Positions 34,580-44,090 are shown, numbered from the stretch's first letter. The stretch is 64,000 nt of DNA from Tsuneonella sediminis (GCF_051912845.1 NZ_JBNCBU010000001.1:1736001-1800000); one strand, 5' to 3'. Numbers and translations are program-made. The notes: generated by a model not told the origin, from the sequence alone.

Positions 34580-35203
34580 ATGAGCGGGACCGAGGAAACC
34601 CTGGCCGAAATGGCGCACGGCGCGGCCGAGCGCGCGAAATTTCGCCAGATGAAGGAGGGGACCCAGGAAGACTGGGCGATCATCGGCGGCGAATACATGC
34701 AGTTCGCGCGCGGCCTGCCCGACCGGGTGCTCGATCACCTCAGGCTCCTCGACGGCGATTTCGGAGGCTTCCCCGTGTGCCGGCTCGAGCATTCGCTCCA
34801 GACCGCGACCCGCGCGCACCGCGACGGGCGCGACGAGGCCTATGTCGTCATGGCGCTGCTTCACGACATCGGCGACACGCTGGGCACCTACAACCACCCC
34901 GAGGTCGCCGCGTCGATCATCAAGCCGTTCGTGTCCGATGAAGTGCACTGGATCTGCCAGAACCACGGTCATTTCCAGGGCTATTACTACTTTCACTACC
35001 TCGGCATGGACCGCGAATCGCGTGAGCAGTTCCGCGACCACCCCTTCTTCGACGCCTGCGCCGAGTTCTGCGAAAAGTACGACCAAGCCGCGTTCGACCC
35101 CGACTACGACAGCGAATCCCTCGAGTTCTTCGAGCCAATGGTTCGCAGGGTGATGGCCCGCCCGCTGAACTCGCTCTACGCAAAGGCCGCCGAAGCGGCC
35201 TAG
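34580..35203 (+). CDS. HD-domain protein (PhnZ/MIOX-like phosphohydrolase fold)
   Basis: 207 residues, strong SD GAGGAGA upstream. Metal-binding HD motifs: RLEHSLQTATRAHR and VVMALLHDIGDTLG, with later histidines in CQNHGHFQGYYYFHYLG. The pattern matches predicted HD phosphohydrolases related to PhnZ and inositol oxygenase, which are di-iron oxygenases. The substrate is unknown. Its stop shares CTAG with the convergent gene. Confidence 0.83.
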   Translation: MSGTEETLAEMAHGAAERAKFRQMKEGTQEDWAIIGGEYMQFARGLPDRVLDHLRLLDGDFGGFPVCRLEHSLQTATRAHRDGRDEAYVVMALLHDIGDTLGTYNHPEVAASIIKPFVSDEVHWICQNHGHFQGYYYFHYLGMDRESREQFRDHPFFDACAEFCEKYDQAAFDPDYDSESLEFFEPMVRRVMARPLNSLYAKAAEAA

Positions 35204-36183
35204 TCGCCCGTTTCCCGGCGGAAATGCGCGCGCCAATCGGCGCTGCCATCGCTTGCCATGAGCGCCAGGATTTGCGGCAGTTCGTCGCGCACGAACCCGG
35301 CACGCTCGTCCCACCCGTCGTGAGTGCGGGCGCGGAAGATCCACCCCCCGTGCGCGGGACCCCATCGCTCGAAGAACTCCGCCGCGGCCGCCGGATCATA
35401 GCCCGCGTTGGCGAGGAGCCAGGGCATCAGGCGGTCGGCCTCGCGTTCGGTCACGCGGATGGTCTTGCGCTTGCGGCCGACGGCCTTGAGCCAGGCGCGG
35501 TGGCCGAGCAGGTTGTGCGCCAGCTCGTGCGCGACCGCGGCGGCGAACAGATCCTCGGAATAGCCTGTGCCGGCGAACCTGCGGCCGATCAGCACGCGCT
35601 GCCCGTCGGCGAGCGCCTTGCCGCCTCCGTCGACCAGCTCGAACCGGGAGCGGCACGCGGGCAGGCCGGCAATCGCCGCCTCCCGCACCGAACCGTCCTG
35701 CCCGCGCCATGCGATCCGTACCGCGCCGTCCCGCGCCAGCGCCGCCTCGAGCCTGTCGTTGAGCCCGGCGAGCCGCTGCCAGGTACCGGCCTTCGCCGGG
35801 GGCAGCGCGGCCATTGCCTCGCCGTCGATGGCGACGATCTCGTCGCCCGCCGCAAGACCGGCCGCCGCGGCGGGCGTTCCCGGGACGACCGCCTGCACCG
35901 CGACATCGCCCGCGATCCCCGCCGCCGCGCGCATCCGGCCGGGCGCGGGAAAGCTCGCCATGTCCTGCAGCAGCAGCCCGATCGAGGGCACGGGATTGCA
36001 GAACCGCGCGTTGCCCGCGGCAAGCTTCCAGCCGATCGCCTGGAGGCGAAGATCGTCGCGTTGAAGCTGCAGCAGGCTCGCGCGGTCCTCGGCGACCCCG
36101 GCCAGCGCGGCGGCCCCCGGGAGCGCCGACCCCAGCGCGAACGCCAGCGCCAGCAACGCGGCCCGGGCGGCGCGCCCGGTCAA
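35200..36183 (-). CDS. PDZ-domain M48-like metallopeptidase, exported
   Basis: 327 residues from a TTG start that overlaps the DsbA-like stop (TTGA). N-terminal signal peptide ending AALAGVA, a PDZ domain (about 95-165, VVPGTPAAAAGLAAGDEIVA), then the zinc site AAAVAHELAHNLLGHRAWL and the downstream Glu in TEREADRLMP. The pattern resembles M48-type proteases. Upstream in-frame sequence continues for 740 bp but is antisense to the DsbA frame and has no start of its own. Confidence 0.82.
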   Translation of the reverse strand: MTGRAARAALLALAFALGSALPGAAALAGVAEDRASLLQLQRDDLRLQAIGWKLAAGNARFCNPVPSIGLLLQDMASFPAPGRMRAAAGIAGDVAVQAVVPGTPAAAAGLAAGDEIVAIDGEAMAALPPAKAGTWQRLAGLNDRLEAALARDGAVRIAWRGQDGSVREAAIAGLPACRSRFELVDGGGKALADGQRVLIGRRFAGTGYSEDLFAAAVAHELAHNLLGHRAWLKAVGRKRKTIRVTEREADRLMPWLLANAGYDPAAAAEFFERWGPAHGGWIFRARTHDGWDERAGFVRDELPQILALMASDGSADWRAHFRRETGD

Positions 36184-36884
36184 GCGCCCGTACGCGCGGC
36201 CTCGACCGCCTCGGCCAGCTTTTCCCGCCCGACCGCGCCGGCGAACACCCTGGTCCCCGCGACCCAGCTCGGTGTCCCGTCGAAGCCGATCTGCCGCGCA
36301 AGTTCGCGGTTCCGGGCAAGCTCGAAATCGGCCGCCCGCGAGGCGGCGAACGCACGGGCCGCGTCCATGTCGAGCCCGGCGGCCTCTGCGGCAATCTCGA
36401 TTGCCCTGTCGCTCGGCGGGCCATGGGCGAACATCGCGTCGTGGAAGGCGGCGTATTTGCCCTGCCGGGCTGCGGCGAGGGCCATGCGAGCAGCGGCTTC
36501 GCTGCCTTCGAAGATCGGCCACTCGCGCATCACCACGCGCAGATCGGGGTTCGCGGCGACGAGCGCCTTCACGTCGGCAACCGATTGCCGGCAGAAGGTG
36601 CACCCGTAGTCGGTGAATTCGACCAGCGTGACGGTCCCTTCCGGGTTGCCCAGAACCGCGCCCGGAAAGGGGCGTTGCACTTCGTCGGACACGCCGGCGA
36701 GCCGTTCGCCCGCCTCGTTCGCCTGGTAGATCTCGACCATCTCCGGAAGGATTTCCGGATGCGCGAGCAGCCAGTCGCGCGTCGCGGCTCCGCCCAGTCC
36801 CGAAACCGAGAACAGCCAGGCGCCGAGAAAGCCGGACACGAGCGCGACGAGCGCGACGGGGAGGAGCGCGAGAAGACGGTTCAT
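36180..36884 (-). CDS. DsbA-family thiol oxidoreductase
   Basis: 234 residues. A single N-terminal TM/signal-anchor (LLPVALVALVSGFLGAWLF), then a thioredoxin fold with TDYGCTFCRQS (CxxC active site), an inserted helical domain, and the cis-Pro loop GTPSWVAGTRV. It resembles ScsC/BdbD-type DsbA proteins. It is between two protease genes and may supply disulfides or reduce thiols for envelope proteins. Confidence 0.9.
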   Translation of the reverse strand: MNRLLALLPVALVALVSGFLGAWLFSVSGLGGAATRDWLLAHPEILPEMVEIYQANEAGERLAGVSDEVQRPFPGAVLGNPEGTVTLVEFTDYGCTFCRQSVADVKALVAANPDLRVVMREWPIFEGSEAAARMALAAARQGKYAAFHDAMFAHGPPSDRAIEIAAEAAGLDMDAARAFAASRAADFELARNRELARQIGFDGTPSWVAGTRVFAGAVGREKLAEAVEAARTGA

Positions 36885-36895
36885 CGCGAACGGGG

Positions 36896-38248
36896 CTACT
36901 TGCGCTTGGCGGCGCGTTCAAGCTCGGCGCGTGCGTGCAACTCGATATCCTGCGCCCTGATCCAGTCAGGCGTTCCCCTCTCGAGCCCGGCGAGGGCCGC
37001 CTGAGCGCTGCGGAGCGCGTCGCCGAACCGGCCGGTCATCGCCTGCTGCTCGGCGCTTGCCAGCCGCGCGCGCGGCATGTCGCCTTCGGCGGCGTAAATA
37101 ACGCCAAGCTGGTACCAGGCGAACGGATTGAACCGGTCGCGCGCCACGGCCGCGCGGAGCACGGTCCGCGCCTCCGCGTAATGGTCCGGGTCCTCGGTTG
37201 CGATCAGCGCGTGACCGAAGGTGGCGGCGATCAGTGGCTGGTTGTTCGTCGCTGCAGTGGCCTTGCGCAGCGGCGCGATCGCATCGGCGGGCCGCCCGGA
37301 TTCGAGCAGCACCTGGCCCTCGAGTTCGAGGAAGTAGGGGTTGTCGGGCTGCGCGGCGATCAGCGCCCGGGTCTCGGCCAGCGACCGCTCGACAAGCGCG
37401 TCCTTGTGGAAGGCATAGGCGCGCGCATAGCGGGCGGGAAGGCTGGTGTCGGTCTCGGGATACTTCCGCAGGGTCTTCTTCGGCTCGTCGATGTAGCCGA
37501 CCAGCTTGGCCTTCACGAGTTCGAAGCGCGCCTGGATGGCGGGGTCCGCCGGCTTCGACCACGCCGGGTCCGCCCGATAGACCTCAGTCAGCCGCGCGAT
37601 ACGGTCGCCCGACAGCGGGTGCGTCGATACGAACGCATCATCGTCGGTGGGGTTGAGCCCGTACCGGAACTCCAGGTTCTGCAGTTTCTTGAAGAAGGCG
37701 AGGCTGCCGCGTCCCGACAGGCCCGCCTTCGACAGGTATTCGGCACCCGCCGCGTCGGCCGAACTCTCCTGCATCCGGCTGAACGCGAGGTACTTGCCGA
37801 GCGCCGCCCGCTGACCGGCCATCATCACGCCCATTGCGGCCTCGCCCGCTCCCGCGGCCGCCGCGGCGGCGGCGAGTACCATCGACAGGACCGAAATCCC
37901 CGTCGCCTCGCTCGCGCCGCTCGAATTGACGACGTGGCCGCCGGTGATGTGGCCGATCTCGTGCGCGATCACCCCCTGCACTTCTTCGGCGGTGTCGGCG
38001 GCCTCGATCAGGCCCGAGTGGATGTAGACCGCCTGCCCGCCCGCGACGAAGGCGTTGAGACGCCGGTCGCCGACGAGGACGACCTCGACGCTGCCCCTGC
38101 CCAGGCCCGCCGCTTCGGCCAGCGGATCGGTCAGGTCCTGCAGCAGGGCCTCTGTCTCGGCATCGCGCAGGATCGATTGCGCCACGGCCGGTTGCGCGGT
38201 CAGCGACAGGGCTGCGAAGACGGCGAGCAGGCGGGAGAAAAAGCGCAT
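36896..38248 (-). CDS. BepA-like M48 metalloprotease with TPR
   Basis: 450 residues. Signal peptide ending PAVAQS; zinc motif VIAHEIGHITGGH; downstream SRMQESSADAAGAEYL with the third ligand; TPR-like helices in the C-terminal half (about 280-420). BepA proteins degrade or chaperone misassembled outer-membrane proteins such as LptD and BamA in the periplasm. The start MRFFSRLLAVFAALS is chosen because it gives a proper signal peptide. Confidence 0.92.
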   Translation of the reverse strand: MRFFSRLLAVFAALSLTAQPAVAQSILRDAETEALLQDLTDPLAEAAGLGRGSVEVVLVGDRRLNAFVAGGQAVYIHSGLIEAADTAEEVQGVIAHEIGHITGGHVVNSSGASEATGISVLSMVLAAAAAAAGAGEAAMGVMMAGQRAALGKYLAFSRMQESSADAAGAEYLSKAGLSGRGSLAFFKKLQNLEFRYGLNPTDDDAFVSTHPLSGDRIARLTEVYRADPAWSKPADPAIQARFELVKAKLVGYIDEPKKTLRKYPETDTSLPARYARAYAFHKDALVERSLAETRALIAAQPDNPYFLELEGQVLLESGRPADAIAPLRKATAATNNQPLIAATFGHALIATEDPDHYAEARTVLRAAVARDRFNPFAWYQLGVIYAAEGDMPRARLASAEQQAMTGRFGDALRSAQAALAGLERGTPDWIRAQDIELHARAELERAAKRK

Positions 38249-38261
38249 GAACGCGTCCGGT

Positions 38262-39225
38262 CTAGCGGGTCTGCCGCTGAACCGGAACTGAAGCCGTCGA
38301 CTTCGATCCGGTGGCGGGTGCGGTCGCGTCACGCAGGAAGCGGACCAGCGGATCGCGCACCGCGCCGCCTTGTGCGAAGGGCTTCGACAGCCCCATCACG
38401 ATTCCGGCGTGGCCCATGCCGTCGTACTCATGTGTCTCGACCGGGCCGCCCGCCCTGCGGATCGCTTCCGCGAGGCTGCGCGAGTTGCGGACCCTCACCA
38501 CGTCGTCCGCGGTACCGTGGAGAAGAAAGATCGGCGGAGCATCAGCCCGAACATGGTGGACCGGCTGGGTCAGTTCGGGCTCGGCCGCGTGGCCGAGCGC
38601 GTTGCGCGCCGAATCGCTGGTGAAGGGATAGAAATCGGCTGGGCCGGCGAGGCTCGCCACGCCGCCGATCGCGGCCTCGGGCACCCCCGCACCGGCCAGC
38701 CAGCGCGGATCGAGCGCGAGCATGAGAACGTTGTAGGCACCCGCCGAATGGCCCAGGAGCGCGATCCGGTCGGTCCGCGTTCTTCGCCGCCGCGTGGCCC
38801 AGCGTCCAGCGCACACCGGCGGCGGTGTCTTCGAGCATGGCCGGAAAGCGGCCACCGTCCTGCACCAGTCGATACCCGACCAGCGCGGTCGCAAAGCCCG
38901 CTTCACCCAGCGTGCGCGCCACGAACCGGTAATCGGCGGTCGCTCCCGAGTGCCATCCGCCGCCGTGGACGAACACGGCGAGCGGCCATCCGCCTGGGGG
39001 CGCGGCACCCTCGGGCACCCATAATTCGACGTTCTGGTTGGTGGCGGAACCGTAATCGCCCGCGGCCGCGAGGCGAATGCCGGTTTCGCGACCGAAACGC
39101 GCGTCGATCCACTCGAGCGTCGCCGCCGAGCCCTGCGCAACCGCCCAGCGCCACAGTCCGAAGCCCGCCAGTGCGAGCAGTCCCAGCGCGAGCGCAAGAC
39201 CCATCAACCATCCCTTTCCGCTCAT
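38262..39225 (-). pseudogene. Alpha/beta hydrolase (BD-FAE type) broken by 4-bp duplication
   Basis: The N-terminal part (frame from 39225) has a TM/signal helix and the oxyanion block AVFVHGGGWHSG; it is in frame up to WTLGHAAAKNAD. The rest is in another frame: RIALLGHSAGAYN (nucleophile Ser), FLLHGTADDVV (Asp) and GMGHAGI (His). The break is at a tandem CGGT duplication (38767-38774); deleting one copy restores NADRIALLGHSAG perfectly. Either a very recent pseudogene or a sequencing error. Coupled to the APP1-type gene upstream (ATGA). Confidence 0.85.
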
Positions 39226-40325
39226 TCCCCGCCTTCCTTGCGAACCGTTTTCACGATCTGCGCGGTCTCGCCGGTGGTGGATATCCCGATCGTGCGCAGG
39301 AACGCGTTGCCGCTGGCGAAATCATCGCCCAGCCATAGCGGCACTCCGGACGCCTCGATCAGCGCCTTGCCGGCGATCTCCTCCGGAGAAAGCGGTCCTG
39401 ACCCGGTGCGGATGAACACCGCGGCGATCCGGCCTGGGTTGGCCTGCACCGTATCGGCATAGGCGGGAAGGTCTCCCTGCGTATCGTCGCCGATCAGCGC
39501 GAAGCGCAGGTCCGGATAGAACGCCAGCAACTTGTCGAGCGATGCGCGCTTGTGCGCCCCGTGGCTGGCCGAGCCGAAGGTCGCGCGATCGAGGCCCCAG
39601 TCGCGCAGCAGCAGCGGCCCCAGCGGAAGTCCGCGGCTTTGCTGGAACGCGACAAGGTAGGAGAACAGGTTCCACGGAGACGACGAGATGTAGAAGAACG
39701 GCCGATGCGTCGCGCGGTAGTGGGTTCCCGCTCCTCCGGGTCTCGCGAGCACCAGCCCGCCGCCCAGCGCGCCATAGAAGCTGTCCGCACCGGGCACCGC
39801 GATCCGCTCGTCGGGCAGTTCCGCCAGCACGCGGCGCCAGTTCTTCGCAACCGACCGCAGGCCTCCGGTTATCCCGGTCTCGACAATCGTGTCGTCGATG
39901 TCGGAAATCACGGCGAGGTGCGTCGCCGTCCCTGGGGCGAGGACGTAACCGTCGATGCACTGCGCGCCCTCTACGGTCAGCCAGTGGAAGCAGGCGACCT
40001 CCCACGCCGGATCGCTCTCGAGCGGCCAGGCAGGGTCAAGCGGCACGTCGAAATGGACGTAGCCTTCCCGGTCGGTCACGGCCTGACGGTCGATCGTCGT
40101 GCCGGACGGGCTTTTGAGTTCGAGCCGGACGGCGAGGCCAGGCACCTCGCGCGAGGCGAACTGGGCGAGCATCGTGCGCACCGCGTTCAGCCGGCCGCGT
40201 TTCTCGAACCGCGCACGATGCGGCTGCGCGATGCGCATCGCGCGTGCCGAGATCGTCAGCCGCGTAGCGCTGCGATAGCCGAAATAGGGCTGTATCCGGA
40301 CGGGCGCACGGTCGAAAAGAGCCAT
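39222..40325 (-). CDS. APP1-type phosphatase (DUF2183)
   Basis: 367 residues. The catalytic domain (about 140-320) has the haloacid-dehalogenase-like DIDDTIVETG, YISSSPWNLFSYL and FALIGDDTQGDLPAYA. The family is named for yeast phosphatidate phosphatase App1. The N-terminal 130 residues form a beta-sandwich with RLTISARA. Its bacterial substrate is unproven; phosphatidate or a related lipid is likely. Confidence 0.88.
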   Translation of the reverse strand: MALFDRAPVRIQPYFGYRSATRLTISARAMRIAQPHRARFEKRGRLNAVRTMLAQFASREVPGLAVRLELKSPSGTTIDRQAVTDREGYVHFDVPLDPAWPLESDPAWEVACFHWLTVEGAQCIDGYVLAPGTATHLAVISDIDDTIVETGITGGLRSVAKNWRRVLAELPDERIAVPGADSFYGALGGGLVLARPGGAGTHYRATHRPFFYISSSPWNLFSYLVAFQQSRGLPLGPLLLRDWGLDRATFGSASHGAHKRASLDKLLAFYPDLRFALIGDDTQGDLPAYADTVQANPGRIAAVFIRTGSGPLSPEEIAGKALIEASGVPLWLGDDFASGNAFLRTIGISTTGETAQIVKTVRKEGGE

Positions 40326-40384
40326 TCGCTCCGCGCTAGCGAGCGGCGCGGCCCGATTAAACCCCTATCTACGAACGCGCACGT

Positions 40385-42193
40385 TCAAGCGACGAGCTTC
40401 CTGGCTGCCTTCTCGACGAGGGCGGCATCGGCGATTTCGCCCAGCACGACCACCTCACCGTCCACCCGGCGGATCATCACCAGCGCGAATTCCTCGCCCT
40501 CCTGCGCAATGTCCTCGAAGCCGAGCGGCGCGATTTCGCGCAGCTTGCGTGCCAGCGCCTCGCGCGGGGTCTCCCGCGCGGTTTCGTCGCCTTCGTCGGC
40601 CCGGCGCAGCGCGCGCTCGGCCTGGACCACGCCCTTGAGTCCCCCCTCGGCCTGCCCGAGGAAGCCGGCGAGCGCGCCCCGTTCGATACCGAGGCGGTGT
40701 GCGTGGGTGAGGACGGCGGCATATTCGGTGAGGCGCGTCTTGTCGTAGTCGGCGCCGAAAACCAGTTTGACCACCGGGGTCATCGGCGCGCGGTCCTGCA
40801 TCGTCAGCCCGCTATCGGCGATGAGCTCGGCGAACTCCGCGGGCTCGGCCTCTGCTGCAAGGCTGACATCGTAGGCGCGGCCCACCGCGGCATAAAGGGC
40901 GGTGCGGCTGCGATCCTCGCAGCTCCGCGCCGCAAGCGCGAGTTCGCGCGCCTCGGCCAGGCAATCGTAGAGGCCGCCCGTGTCGGCAGGTCCGGAAACC
41001 ACCGCTTCTGCCGCATCGGCTGGACCTTGCGCTGCCTCGACGGTGACCGGCCTGGCGGCATCTTCGGCCACTTCCTCGTTCAGCTCGAACGGCTCGTCCC
41101 GGGCATCGTCGATACCCTCCGCCGGATCGGGCTCGGACGGCTGCGTGGGTCGGGCAACCAGGTGCGGGATGGCGGCGTCGCCTTCGTCCTCGCCGAAGGC
41201 GACATCCGGGAGCGCACCGAGCGGCGTCGGCCGGTTGAGCCACTTGGCCACCGGGTCCTCGTCGGCGTCGTAATCCTCCTCGTCGTCCTCGTCGAACCCG
41301 CTGGCAACTCCGGCTCCGCCGCCGAGGCCCAGCAGCGACGCGAAGCGGCTGGGGCCTTCCGGCTCGTCGTCGACGGCCTCGATCGCCTCGTAGAGGTCGG
41401 CGTCCTCGTCCTCGTCGGCACCGTCGTCGTTTCCGAAAGCGGGTTGCGGAAAGGGATCGGCGGGGGCCGGCTTGATCGCGAGCGGCGACGGGGCGTCGAG
41501 CCGAACGGGGGGGGCGCCAGCCTCTCCCGGCGTGTCCGCGCCGGGACCGTCTGCCCAGTCGGTAACCGGGTCGGCGCGGTGCGGGCGGCCATCGTCCGCC
41601 TCGAGCGCCTGGTCGATCTCGAGCAGCAGCTCGTCGCTGGTCAGCTGATCGGCCATCTGCTTCCAGTTGATCACGCCGTAGATGAAGTCGATCGTGTCGT
41701 CGTCGCTCGAGAACGGCAGCAGGATCCCGCGATAGAGGATCGTGGCTCCGCGCTGGTTGACGAATTCGGCTTCGAACCCGATCGGCGCCTGGTTCGCCAG
41801 GATCTGCATGTAGTGATCGGTGATGCGCGTCAGCAGCGAACGGTGCGGGACGTCGCTCAGCTTGTCGATCGCTCCAGCGATGTCGCATTCCTCGGCCAGC
41901 TGATCGCCGAGGAATCGGATCGCGGGGTCCTCGATCCCGTTCGTAAAGTCGAGCAGCACCGAATGGGGCCCGAAATCGGGCAGGGCATCGGGCTCGAGGT
42001 CCTCGATCGAGGGAAAGTTGCGGTCCGCGAGCAGGCTCGCCCAGTGGTTGTAGGCACGCACCTGCATCCGACGCTCGTCCTGGCCCACCGGGCTGGGCGG
42101 CGGCTCGTTACCGGCCTCGTCGTCGCCAGGCCCGTAATCGGTCCCTTCGCCGCCGAAATCGGCTGCTCCCAGATATCCCCGCAGGTTGTCCAT
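40385..42193 (-). CDS. PAS-domain protein with acidic disordered centre
   Basis: 602 residues. Residues 45-180 resemble the PAS_5 type: NHWASLLADRNFPSIEDLEP, VLLDFTNGIEDPAIRFLGDQL. From about 190 to 390 it is Asp/Glu/Pro-rich and low-complexity (runs such as DEDEDADLYEAIE). The C-terminal 200 residues have repeated predicted helices and end VEKAARKLVA. No kinase or output domain is recognised. A CtrA-like box upstream suggests cell-cycle control. Confidence 0.78.
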   Translation of the reverse strand: MDNLRGYLGAADFGGEGTDYGPGDDEAGNEPPPSPVGQDERRMQVRAYNHWASLLADRNFPSIEDLEPDALPDFGPHSVLLDFTNGIEDPAIRFLGDQLAEECDIAGAIDKLSDVPHRSLLTRITDHYMQILANQAPIGFEAEFVNQRGATILYRGILLPFSSDDDTIDFIYGVINWKQMADQLTSDELLLEIDQALEADDGRPHRADPVTDWADGPGADTPGEAGAPPVRLDAPSPLAIKPAPADPFPQPAFGNDDGADEDEDADLYEAIEAVDDEPEGPSRFASLLGLGGGAGVASGFDEDDEEDYDADEDPVAKWLNRPTPLGALPDVAFGEDEGDAAIPHLVARPTQPSEPDPAEGIDDARDEPFELNEEVAEDAARPVTVEAAQGPADAAEAVVSGPADTGGLYDCLAEARELALAARSCEDRSRTALYAAVGRAYDVSLAAEAEPAEFAELIADSGLTMQDRAPMTPVVKLVFGADYDKTRLTEYAAVLTHAHRLGIERGALAGFLGQAEGGLKGVVQAERALRRADEGDETARETPREALARKLREIAPLGFEDIAQEGEEFALVMIRRVDGEVVVLGEIADAALVEKAARKLVA

Positions 42194-42268
42194 CGCTTGT
42201 CGCTACCCCCGTTGCACAGGTGCGCCAGTGCGCGCCCGTTGCGATCGGGACCGGTTTTGCCGGGGCGT

Positions 42269-42285
42269 GGTAAACATCCCGTTAA
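42269..42285 (-). promoter_or_regulatory. CtrA-like box TTAA-N7-TTTACC
   Basis: On the minus strand TTAA (42285-42282), a 7-nt spacer CGGGATG and TTTACC (42274-42269) fit the CtrA consensus with one mismatch. It lies about 76-92 bp upstream of the PAS-domain gene start. Confidence 0.4.
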
Positions 42286-42334
42286 GTGCGTCGCGAGGTT
42301 TTTCGCGCCAGCCGCGCTGTCGCGGCCGCGAAGT

Positions 42335-42826
42335 TTACAGGATGTAGCGCATCCGGATGGTGAGACTCAGATCCTCGTTGCTCACCGGGAAGGCCGCGTC
42401 GGCAAACGCCGGAGGCGCCATCCGTACGGGCGCGTCGCGCGAGAACCCGAACCCTTCCCGGGGCATCATCCCCATCGCGCGGTCGGCCTTGCCGTTGGCG
42501 TTCTCGTCATGAAGCAGCGCGATCGCATACCGCCCCGGAGTCACGCCCTTGAAGGTGAGCGTAACGCCGCCCTCGCTCGCCGGGACGATCGCGCGATGGG
42601 ACTGCGGATCGCCCGCGCACTTGGGAAAACGCGCTGCATCGGTGGTCATGCAGGCGCGCACCACGCCCTTGTCCGACCGCAGGTGCGTGACCGATACGGT
42701 CACGGTCGGGGACGGCGCGGCCGCCCCGAGCAACATCGCTGCGGCACCGAGCGTCAGGGCTGCGCCAGCCCGCGATCGGTTCCGCAAAGCCGGTCCCAGA
42801 AACGAAAATACAGCCCGTAATTGCAT
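42335..42826 (-). CDS. DUF2141-family exported protein
   Basis: 163 residues. A signal-peptide-like region (AALTLGAAAMLLGAAAPS) precedes a beta-rich domain with VTVSVTHLRSDKGVVRACM, TPGRYAIALLHDENANGKAD and GFGFSRDA. Function unknown. ATG 42826 lies 72 bp inside the preceding gene; an in-frame TTG at 42787 would shorten the overlap and still give a signal peptide. Confidence 0.78.
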   Translation of the reverse strand: MQLRAVFSFLGPALRNRSRAGAALTLGAAAMLLGAAAPSPTVTVSVTHLRSDKGVVRACMTTDAARFPKCAGDPQSHRAIVPASEGGVTLTFKGVTPGRYAIALLHDENANGKADRAMGMMPREGFGFSRDAPVRMAPPAFADAAFPVSNEDLSLTIRMRYIL

Positions 42827-43467
42827 TGGTAGAGATCGTGATGCCGTTGATGGTGGCTGGCGGTTATCAGCCATCCGCCCAACTTGGAATGAACGAGCCG
42901 CCGGGGAAACATCTCCCATCCCATGTGATTGGTCACGCCCATCACGGTCATGACCGCGAGCACGACGCCGAGCATCGCGACGTGGATGGGCACCAGGAAG
43001 ACGAGCGCCGGGATCACCACCGCGCCGGTCACGGCTTCCCAGGGGTGGAAACTCATCGCCGCCCACGCAGTTGGCGGGCGACTGGCGTGGTGGACCGCGT
43101 GCATGGCCTTGAACGGCTGCGGCCGATGCATCCACCGGTGCGTCCAGTAGAACCAGGTATCGTGCGCGGCGAGATAGACGAGGACGCTGACCGGCAGGTA
43201 CCACAAGGGCCAATCAGCCCAGTCCGAATAGATCCGGGTCCATCCGCGTTCCTGCCAGCCCCACGCGACGACCCCTGCGGGAAGGCCATAGACCGCCGCC
43301 GAAGCGAGCGACCAGCCGATCTCCCGGCGGATCTGCGCGCCGAGCCCGGAGTACTGCCCGGGCCGCACGCGCGACGTGGCCCATGCGAACGCTCCGCTCG
43401 TGACGAGATAGCGCACGGCGACGATCGCGGTCATCGCCAGCGCGGAGAGGATGACGGTCAGCAGCAT
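42754..43467 (-). CDS. Sterol desaturase/fatty acid hydroxylase family protein
   Basis: 237 residues with about four TM helices. The three histidine clusters of the di-iron superfamily are present: HDTWFYWTHRWMH, HAVHHAS, and TASHHQRHHDLYQCNYG. The family hydroxylates or desaturates lipids, carotenoids or sterols; the substrate is not predictable. Followed by an overlapping DUF2141 gene. Confidence 0.9.
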   Translation of the reverse strand: MLLTVILSALAMTAIVAVRYLVTSGAFAWATSRVRPGQYSGLGAQIRREIGWSLASAAVYGLPAGVVAWGWQERGWTRIYSDWADWPLWYLPVSVLVYLAAHDTWFYWTHRWMHRPQPFKAMHAVHHASRPPTAWAAMSFHPWEAVTGAVVIPALVFLVPIHVAMLGVVLAVMTVMGVTNHMGWEMFPRRLVHSKLGGWLITASHHQRHHDLYQCNYGLYFRFWDRLCGTDRGLAQP

Positions 43468-43516
43468 CGCCGCGCGGGTCTACGCGCGAGGCCGGCCAAT
43501 TGCCAGATGACCCGGA

Positions 43517-44011
43517 CTAGATGCCCTGACCCCACGGCGCGCAATGCGGGTCGGCGGACACGACCTGACGGCGCAGCGCGGCGCGGGCCAGCCGCTCGAC
43601 CTCGACCTTCCGGCGCGCGGCGGCGAGCGGGTGGCTGGGCGCGGGGCGGACGATCTCGGCGTCGTAGCCATCGGCCACGATCACCCCGCAGCAATCGGGC
43701 TGGAAGTCGAACCCGTCGAGGATCGTGCGGTCGATCCCCGGTGGCACGCCCCAGTAGAAACGGTCGCAGAAGTCGAGGTAGTCGGGCCACTTGCCGTCGC
43801 CGACGAGATCGGCGCGGCTGACCTTGATCTCGACGATCACGATCCGTCCCTTGGGATCGACGCCCATGAGGTCGGCGCGGCGCCCGTTGCGCAGGGGCAT
43901 TTCAGCAAGGCACCAGATGTCGTTGCGCGCGAACAGCCGGCAGATCCCGCGCGCGACGGCGATCGCGTCGTGACGGTCGGCTGCAGGGGCGAGAGCGGAC
44001 GAATCGGCCAT
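43517..44011 (-). CDS. mmcB: MmcB-family DNA repair protein
   Basis: 164 residues with the MmcB/DUF1052 nuclease-fold pattern: WCLAEMPLRNGRRADLMGVD, IVIVEIKVSRADLVGDGKWPDYLDFCDRFYW (first and last parts) and catalytic candidates Asp and Glu-x-Lys. In Caulobacter MmcB acts in mitomycin C damage repair and is CtrA/SOS-linked. Start ATG 44011 gives the family-typical length. Confidence 0.88.
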   Translation of the reverse strand: MADSSALAPAADRHDAIAVARGICRLFARNDIWCLAEMPLRNGRRADLMGVDPKGRIVIVEIKVSRADLVGDGKWPDYLDFCDRFYWGVPPGIDRTILDGFDFQPDCCGVIVADGYDAEIVRPAPSHPLAAARRKVEVERLARAALRRQVVSADPHCAPWGQGI

Positions 44012-44090
44012 CGCCCCTGCCTGGAACGAAAAGGGAACCCGGTCAAGGCGGCGGGCACGTGTCCGGTCGCCGCCAGGTCCTGCCGCGCCG

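Noticed and set aside
40697..42820. 707-residue plus-strand open frame opposite the PAS-domain gene
   Set aside because: Antisense frame with no domain, caused by GC-rich acidic codons on the other strand.
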